Shown here in pieces: positions 6,050 to 9,995 of a DNA stretch of 9,995 nucleotides. The stretch is from Syntrophomonas sp. UBA4807 (GTDB lineage: Bacteria; Bacillota; Syntrophomonadia; Syntrophomonadales; Syntrophomonadaceae). Under the pieces are notes generated by a model, which was not told the origin of the DNA, made no database searches, and worked only from the letters and a program-made list of their open reading frames with translations. Every line of letters begins with the position of its first letter. The first letter of the stretch is position 1. The DNA lies in assembly GCA_002402575.1 (NCBI GenBank), contig DHGD01000033.1, positions 1 through 9,995 on the forward strand, in the 5' to 3' direction. The position numbers and the translations under genes are program-made.

Positions 6050-6583
6050 TTGCACAGTATCCATAGGGTATTAGGCTTTGCTTTATTATTAGTCTTGTGC
6101 TCGGGCAGCCTGGTTATGGGGACTACTGCGCATCATAATTGTGCCGTGAAACCAGGTGCCGTACCGCCAGCGGAGACTGACCCGTTTGATGAAGCCGTCC
6201 AGTCTTTCCAACTCCTGCGGTCGTTTTTTAATGATACCGAAGGGGATGACGTCTATCCTGTTTCCACACATGGCAGAGTCTATGATCAGGCTTACCAATA
6301 TCTTTTGGCCGGATTTGACTCGGCTATGGCTGAGGCTATTCTGAGTGCTTATACCTTTACAGATACCGAGGGCGTTTTAAAGATTATTCCTTGTGAAGGA
6401 ATTCCCTATGTAACTAGCCTGGACCGTAAACAGGCCAGCATCACCTGTGAATCCGGCCGTGCTCTGATAGCAGCCTCGCTCCATGATTGTTATCAACCCG
6501 GTGACGGTTATAAATATACGATTACTTCGCGGTTGGTCAATGGGCACTGGAAAATCAGCGATTTGGCCTTGGATCCGGAGTAG
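6050..6583 (+). CDS. hypothetical exported protein
   Basis: I do not recognise a family for this 177-residue protein. It begins with a signal peptide: one basic residue (MHSIHR), a hydrophobic stretch from about 8 to 24, and a likely cleavage after GTTA (about residue 27). The Cys at 17 does not fit a lipobox because Leu precedes it. The mature part has four cysteines (31, 115, 133, 147), which could form disulfides. It is acidic and ends in a GYKYTITSRLVNGHWKISDLALDPE segment, like the last strand pair of NTF2-like or similar small extracytoplasmic domains; that resemblance is only impressionistic. The TTG start is supported by AGAGAGGTG seven bases upstream and by a promoter at 5987-6014. 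It stands alone between the DegV gene and the converging nucleotidyltransferase. Confidence 0.78.
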   Translation: MHSIHRVLGFALLLVLCSGSLVMGTTAHHNCAVKPGAVPPAETDPFDEAVQSFQLLRSFFNDTEGDDVYPVSTHGRVYDQAYQYLLAGFDSAMAEAILSAYTFTDTEGVLKIIPCEGIPYVTSLDRKQASITCESGRALIAASLHDCYQPGDGYKYTITSRLVNGHWKISDLALDPE

Positions 6584-6624
6584 CGGTCTTGTCAGGCAAC
6601 CTTTCCCCGATAGCCGCCGAACAT

Positions 6625-6660
6625 AAAACGGCCGTGCCTTCCGTAGAATGACGGTGTTTT
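6625..6660. terminator. bidirectional terminator candidate between convergent genes
   Basis: AAAACG.CCGT (6625-6635, one bulged G) pairs with ACGGTGTTTT (6651-6660), one G.U pair, loop of 15 nt. A-run on one side and T-run on the other allow termination on both strands. It lies 42 bp after the exported-protein gene, which converges with the nucleotidyltransferase gene. Confidence 0.5.
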
Positions 6661-6740
6661 AATCATTACGGCACATATTCCGATAGATAGCCTTCTGTAT
6701 TACCTATGCCTTCAGGCCCAATCTCGGACGTCCGCCAACA

Positions 6741-6758
6741 AAGCTGGCATCTCAGCTT
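6741..6758 (-). terminator. weak hairpin after the nucleotidyltransferase gene
   Basis: AAGCTG and CAGCTT form a 6-bp stem with a 6-nt loop, followed on the minus strand by TGTTGG. It lies about 27 bp past the stop codon. The T-run is poor, so this is at best an accessory terminator. Confidence 0.25.
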
Positions 6759-6784
6759 AGCATTCGACTGGTTTTACCACTGGC

Positions 6785-8101
6785 TCAAAGATCAGACAGC
6801 AGCGTTTGAGCCGCCTCTAACAGACGCTCTCTTCTATTTTCACCGGGGTCTTTTATGACTGTATCCAGCAAATGCTGTAAGGCCTGGCCCAGTCTGGCGT
6901 CAGGCGGATATCCCATCGCCAGCAAATCATTGCCATCCACCTGCAGATCCTTCACACTAACCGGCAGCTTATTTTCCTTGATATGCTGATAGATGACCTC
7001 AGCGTGATCGATAAAGGAACTATCGTGAAAATTGGCACTGCCCTGAATGTCAGCCTTCTGCAGCACGAAAAGGTCTTGCAGATTCTCCTCCCCCACCTGC
7101 AAAAGCAGCCTGCTGACTGCCTCTCGGTCAGGACTAGTCAGCCAATACATATGGTTTCCCACCAATATGCTGACCTTGTCAACCACCGCCCGGCTGAACC
7201 TGAGGCGGTTAAGCAGCTCAACGGTTTGGCGCTGGCTTTCCTCCTGATGGTGATAGAAATGACCCACTCCACGGCTGTCCAGAGTAAACGTGGCCGGTTT
7301 TCCGATGTCATGCAGCAGCGCCGCCAGCCTGATTTCCAATTGCGGCGGCACGCTTTCCACTACCGCCAGTGAATGGTTGAACACATCATTGATATGAGCC
7401 GGATTGTGCTGTTCAAATCCTACCATGGCCATCAATTCAGGGAAGCATTGTTTCAAGAGACCGGTCGCCAGCATAATCCTCAACCCCCGGGCAGGGTGCT
7501 CCGACAGCAGCACGGCTGCCAATTCCTCCCTTATTCGTTCAACCGCAACCTGTCCTAAAAGCGGCAGGCATTTCTTCATCGCCGGGAATATGGTGCGGTC
7601 CAGCTGATAATCTAGTACTGTCGCCAGGCGCACCGCCCGCAGCATGCGCAGGGGGTCGTCCTGGAAACGCCCCTCGGCCTGATTTTCAGGCGCCCGAATC
7701 AATTGCAGAGCAATATCCTGTCGGCCTCCGCAGGGGTCGACTAAATCTCCCGAAGCGTCAATAGCCATGGCGTTGATGGTGAAATCGCGCTGTCGTAAGT
7801 CTTCGCGCAACCGTACTGCCCACTCTCGTTCGCCTCCCCCTAATCCCCGACAAGTGCTGACCTCAATCTGATGATCCCCCACCGTCACCAGAACAGTGCC
7901 GTATTTTTCACCCACCACTCTGCTCCTGTCAAACAGTGCCCTGATTTGATTGACCTGTGCTGTTGAAACCACATCAAAATCCCGCGGGATTCTGTCTATG
8001 AGAAGATCACGCACTGCGCCGCCAGCCACTGCGGCCTGAAATCCCTGGCTGCACAGCCGCTCGAGCACATATTGAATGTGTCTGGGGAGTATGTAAGCCA
8101 T
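6785..8101 (-). CDS. class II tRNA nucleotidyltransferase with HD domain (possibly CC-adding)
   Basis: Enzymes of this family add or repair the 3' CCA of tRNA from CTP and ATP. The 438-residue protein has the nucleotidyltransferase motif AGGAVRD (26-32) with DFD (41-43) as the metal-binding pair, QRDFTINAMAID (104-115), DDPLRMLRAVRLA (148-160) as the base-recognition helix (EDxxR-like), and a C-terminal HD phosphohydrolase domain with HINDVFNHSL (236-245), LLHDIGKP (262-269) and GHFYHH (280-285). The segment between IEVST (79-83) and EDL (100-102) is only 16 residues, about six shorter than in the B. subtilis CCA enzyme as I remember it, and lacks the aspartate-arginine motif of the flexible loop. 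Loss of this loop is the published mark of CC-adding enzymes. The ATG has GGAGG six bases upstream, and the hexokinase ends 21 bp before, so the two form an operon. Confidence 0.92.
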   Translation of the reverse strand: MAYILPRHIQYVLERLCSQGFQAAVAGGAVRDLLIDRIPRDFDVVSTAQVNQIRALFDRSRVVGEKYGTVLVTVGDHQIEVSTCRGLGGGEREWAVRLREDLRQRDFTINAMAIDASGDLVDPCGGRQDIALQLIRAPENQAEGRFQDDPLRMLRAVRLATVLDYQLDRTIFPAMKKCLPLLGQVAVERIREELAAVLLSEHPARGLRIMLATGLLKQCFPELMAMVGFEQHNPAHINDVFNHSLAVVESVPPQLEIRLAALLHDIGKPATFTLDSRGVGHFYHHQEESQRQTVELLNRLRFSRAVVDKVSILVGNHMYWLTSPDREAVSRLLLQVGEENLQDLFVLQKADIQGSANFHDSSFIDHAEVIYQHIKENKLPVSVKDLQVDGNDLLAMGYPPDARLGQALQHLLDTVIKDPGENRRERLLEAAQTLLSDL

Positions 8102-8122
8102 TTAAAGCCTCCGCGCTTGAAA

Positions 8123-9430
8123 CTATATGCGTTCCTTGGCCTGGGCAGCCGCCAGGGCTGCTCCCACAATCGAACCGTTGCTCACCGGAAGTAATACAAC
8201 TTTAGGCAGGTCTTGGCGGTTTTGACTGATGAGTTTTTCGATCCCGCTCAAGAATCCCGGCATCTTTAAGAATACGCTGCCATCGACTGCCACTGCTTGC
8301 TGTTTGCCGGTTCTAACCGCCTGTCGGCTTAAGGCAATAAAGCTTGCGGCGATCAAATGCTGAGCCCGGCTTATGATAGCCTCGGCGACTGACCTCATCA
8401 TGGCCAGTTCTCTCTCCCGTCCAGGTAAAAAACCGTGTCGGCTCAGCCAGTTGTTAATTACTGACTCGGGCATGGCTGTTCCAGCTCTCAGCCAGTTTAA
8501 GACCTCAGCCCCTATCGAATAAGGCTGATACATCCAGGTTTCCGCTTGATGGCTTGATTGCAGGAGACCCCGCTCTGTCAGCTCCACTAAAACTAATCGG
8601 AACAATTCACCCATATACTTTCCGGACACTTTTTTCTCCAGCAGCTGTCTGCCCGGATCGAGACTCCGATTGTCCAGGAGCTTATCATAAACATTGTTTG
8701 CTGATGCTGAAAAGTTGCCCGCTTCGGTATTGACCACCATGGGCAGGCCGCGAGCGGTTTTCAATGATGATTCCACATAGCAGCTGTTATGTCCGGTGCC
8801 GCATATTGAACCGGCAAAAACCGCCGTTTCCGAGTAGGCTCCGGCCATTAACACAGCTACGGTGTCATTTATAATGGCAGCAGGAATGATATAGTCAAGT
8901 TGGCGCCGCTGCAGGGCGTCGGTGAGCAGTTTTTTTATATCCCGTCCTATGGTGGCGCTGGTTTTAATTTCCTTGGTCCATTCCAGGAGGACAGCCTTAT
9001 CGGCCGCCTCCTGATGCATGGGATAGGAAAAGGTAAGGCCCAACGCGCAGGTTTCTCCCGGGGATGCCACTTCATCGACCAATGCGGCTACGAAGTCAAA
9101 CAGATCCTGACCGGTGCTGCTTTCCCTGGAAAAGTCGTAACCCCTTTTCTCGTCAGCCAGGGGATAAGAAATTGGGGAAGCGACCTCGAAGCTGCCTCTG
9201 CCCAGCAAGTGAACCGCCATAACCCGGATGTTGGTGCCACCGAAGTCAACCGCAATATATTTTCCCTGTTCCTGGCCATCGGGTGCGGATAAATATGAGG
9301 GCAGGATTTTCAGAGAGCTGGGCTCCCGGCGTAAAGCCAGATCCAGTTCGGCAGCAAACGCTTCAGCCACATCCCTTATTGAGACGGGGCCAAAGGCGGC
9401 GCATATTTCCCTGACTAACCTGTCCTTCAT
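8123..9430 (-). CDS. hexokinase, eukaryotic-like family
   Basis: Phosphorylates glucose or other hexoses with ATP. The 435-residue protein resembles the eukaryotic hexokinase family (COG5026 type) rather than the usual bacterial ROK or Glk glucokinases. Visible motifs: LPSYLSAPDG (43-52), phosphate-1 loop AVDFGGTNIRV (60-70), LGLTFSYPMHQ (130-140) and LLEWTKEIK (148-156) of the sugar site, INDTVAVLMAGAY (187-199) with the likely catalytic Asp189, GSICGTGHNSCYVE (207-220), VNTEAGNFS (233-241), LEKKVSGKYMGELFRLVLVEL (264-284), AVDGSVFLKMPGF (381-393) and a glycine-rich end NGSIVGAALAAA (418-429) in place of the usual DGSGxGAAL. Sugar specificity cannot be read. The ATG follows GAGGAG at five bases. 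It is the first gene of a pair with the tRNA nucleotidyltransferase. Confidence 0.92.
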   Translation of the reverse strand: MKDRLVREICAAFGPVSIRDVAEAFAAELDLALRREPSSLKILPSYLSAPDGQEQGKYIAVDFGGTNIRVMAVHLLGRGSFEVASPISYPLADEKRGYDFSRESSTGQDLFDFVAALVDEVASPGETCALGLTFSYPMHQEAADKAVLLEWTKEIKTSATIGRDIKKLLTDALQRRQLDYIIPAAIINDTVAVLMAGAYSETAVFAGSICGTGHNSCYVESSLKTARGLPMVVNTEAGNFSASANNVYDKLLDNRSLDPGRQLLEKKVSGKYMGELFRLVLVELTERGLLQSSHQAETWMYQPYSIGAEVLNWLRAGTAMPESVINNWLSRHGFLPGRERELAMMRSVAEAIISRAQHLIAASFIALSRQAVRTGKQQAVAVDGSVFLKMPGFLSGIEKLISQNRQDLPKVVLLPVSNGSIVGAALAAAQAKERI

Positions 9431-9503
9431 ATAAACTCCTCAATCATCTGTCAGCAGCCTGCACAAGCCTTGTTTGGCGCAAGCATAACGCTAGGCTGGA
9501 TTT

Positions 9504-9529
9504 TTTTGATAATGACCTGGTTTTGATAA
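9504..9529. repeat. 9-bp direct repeat upstream of the hexokinase gene
   Basis: TTTTGATAA occurs at 9504-9512 and 9521-9529, offset by 17 bp, about 75-100 bp before the hexokinase start. The second copy sits in a small GGTT/AACC dyad. It may be an operator for a regulator; this is inference. Confidence 0.5.
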
Positions 9530-9553
9530 CCGCAGCCAGCGCTTAACACTCTC

Positions 9554-9594
9554 TGTGGGCAGATGTGCCGCCCATTTTGCCACATCTGCCCACA
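9554..9594. repeat. perfect 14-bp inverted repeat
   Basis: TGTGGGCAGATGTG (9554-9567) and CACATCTGCCCACA (9581-9594) are exact reverse complements separated by 13 nt. There is no T-run on either side, so it is not an intrinsic terminator. It could be an IS or miniature-element end pair, or a protein site; no transposase is present nearby. Confidence 0.85.
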
Positions 9595-9697
9595 AAGGCA
9601 TACCACAGTCACATAAAGATAACCCGATGTTACGAGCCTGAATAAATTCTATACATAATTGCGGCTCAGAGTCCAGGCTGCAAGGCGGGAAATCCAG

Positions 9698-9728
9698 AAA
9701 CAAGAAAGAGCCGCGATAATCGCGGCTC
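9698..9728 (-). terminator. intrinsic terminator of the tRNA-Glu/tRNA-Val operon
   Basis: A perfect 9-bp G+C-rich stem, GAGCCGCGA with TCGCGGCTC (9708-9716 / 9720-9728), has a 3-nt loop and is followed on the minus strand by TTTCTTGTTTC. It lies 14 nt after the 3' end of tRNA-Val. Confidence 0.8.
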
Positions 9729-9741
9729 CGCTTAATGTCTA

Positions 9742-9817
9742 TGGTGGGCGATGACAGGCTCGAACTGCCGACCCCCTGCTTGTAAGGCAGGTGCTCTCCC
9801 AACTGAGCTAATCGCCC
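9742..9817 (-). tRNA. tRNA-Val (anticodon TAC)
   Basis: A complete cloverleaf of 76 nt including the encoded CCA. The acceptor GGGCGAT pairs with ATCGCCC, the discriminator is A, the D arm has AGCTCAGTTGGGAGAGC, the anticodon stem CCTGC/GCAGG encloses CTTACAA with anticodon TAC (reads GTA and other valine codons), the variable loop is short, and the T arm carries GTTCGAG. The 5' end directly follows the CCA of tRNA-Glu. Confidence 0.97.
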
Positions 9818-9892
9818 TGGTGACCCCTAGGGGACTCGAACCCCTGTTACCGGCGTGAAAGGCCGGTGTCTTAACCGCTTGACCAAGGGGCC
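9818..9892 (-). tRNA. tRNA-Glu (anticodon TTC)
   Basis: A complete cloverleaf of 75 nt including the encoded CCA. The acceptor GGCCCCT pairs with AGGGGTC (one G.U), the D arm has TTGGTCAAGCGGTTAAGA, the anticodon stem CCGGC/GCCGG encloses CTTTCAC with anticodon TTC for GAA and GAG, and the T arm has GGTTCGAGTCC. It is the first tRNA of a two-gene transcript, with no nucleotide between its CCA and tRNA-Val. Confidence 0.97.
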
Positions 9893-9940
9893 ATAACAGT
9901 CGTCAGTCATCGGGAAAGCGGATGTCGGGATAAAATGGCT

Positions 9941-9968
9941 TATATATCCCTTCTCCAATGTCTAACAA
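9941..9968 (-). promoter_or_regulatory. candidate promoter of the tRNA operon
   Basis: On the minus strand TTGTTA (9963-9968), a 16-bp spacer and TATATA (9941-9946) would start transcription about 40 nt upstream of tRNA-Glu. The match is moderate, and more tRNAs could lie beyond the right edge. Confidence 0.4.
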
Positions 9969-9995
9969 CTGTACAGATGCCAATCGTGGGTCGGA

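Larger units (their letters stand above)
9431..9741. other. intergenic region between hexokinase and tRNA-Val
   Basis: This stretch of about 310 bp contains the hexokinase ribosome binding site, a 9-bp direct repeat, a perfect 14-bp inverted repeat and the tRNA terminator. I found no clear promoter for the hexokinase. An open frame on the minus strand (9491-9802) runs through tRNA-Val and the terminator, matches no family I know, and is not called. Confidence 0.6.

Noticed and set aside
9491..9802. 103-codon open frame on the minus strand
   Set aside because: It begins inside tRNA-Val, reads through the tRNA terminator and shows no recognisable protein family.
9925..9950. GGGATA/TATCCC dyad upstream of tRNA-Glu
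   Set aside because: The stem is short and interrupted, it overlaps the candidate -10, and nothing supports an operator or terminator.
1..9995. Possible defence system, phage or CRISPR content
   Set aside because: All recognisable genes are housekeeping or metabolic. No repeats with regular spacers, integrase, transposase or nuclease toxin genes were seen.

Overview
The window looks like chromosomal DNA of a Gram-positive Firmicute, most likely a clostridial-type anaerobe of roughly 50% G+C. The evidence is the gene order ylxM-ffh-rpsP-khpA-rimM-trmD-(SPOUT methyltransferase)-rplS, strong AAGGAGGTG-type ribosome binding sites, GTG and TTG starts, sigma-A-like promoters and a DegV-family protein. 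The species cannot be fixed from the sequence alone.

Left half (1-4800, minus strand): a translation and protein-targeting operon. It starts from a good sigma-A promoter near 4770-4799. The genes, in order of transcription, are ylxM (SRP-associated HTH protein), ffh (SRP54 GTPase), rpsP (ribosomal protein bS16), khpA (KH-domain RNA-binding protein), rimM (30S maturation), trmD (tRNA m1G37 methyltransferase), an uncharacterised SPOUT-fold RNA methyltransferase, and rplS (ribosomal protein bL19). Two internal control points are visible. A terminator-like hairpin overlaps the khpA stop codon, and an extended -10 promoter lies directly before rplS. The operon may continue past the left edge.

Middle (4800-6780, plus strand): divergent from the operon is a DegV-family fatty-acid-binding protein. 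After an empty gap comes a small, unrecognised, probably exported protein with its own promoter and a TTG start. A bidirectional terminator-like hairpin separates it from the converging genes.

Right half (6785-9995, minus strand): a hexokinase of the eukaryotic-like family lies 21 bp upstream of a class II tRNA nucleotidyltransferase with an HD domain. The nucleotidyltransferase has a shortened flexible loop without the DR-type motif, so it may be a CC-adding rather than a CCA-adding enzyme. Upstream, a tRNA-Glu/tRNA-Val pair is joined with no spacer and ends in an intrinsic terminator. Both tRNAs encode their own CCA end. The roughly 310 bp between tRNA-Val and the hexokinase contains no convincing gene, but it holds a perfect 14-bp inverted repeat and a 9-bp direct repeat.

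Most of the window is conserved housekeeping DNA. I see no mobile element, phage, CRISPR array or defence system. The points most worth checking are the nucleotidyltransferase specificity, the hexokinase linkage, the operon's internal regulatory elements and the small exported protein.
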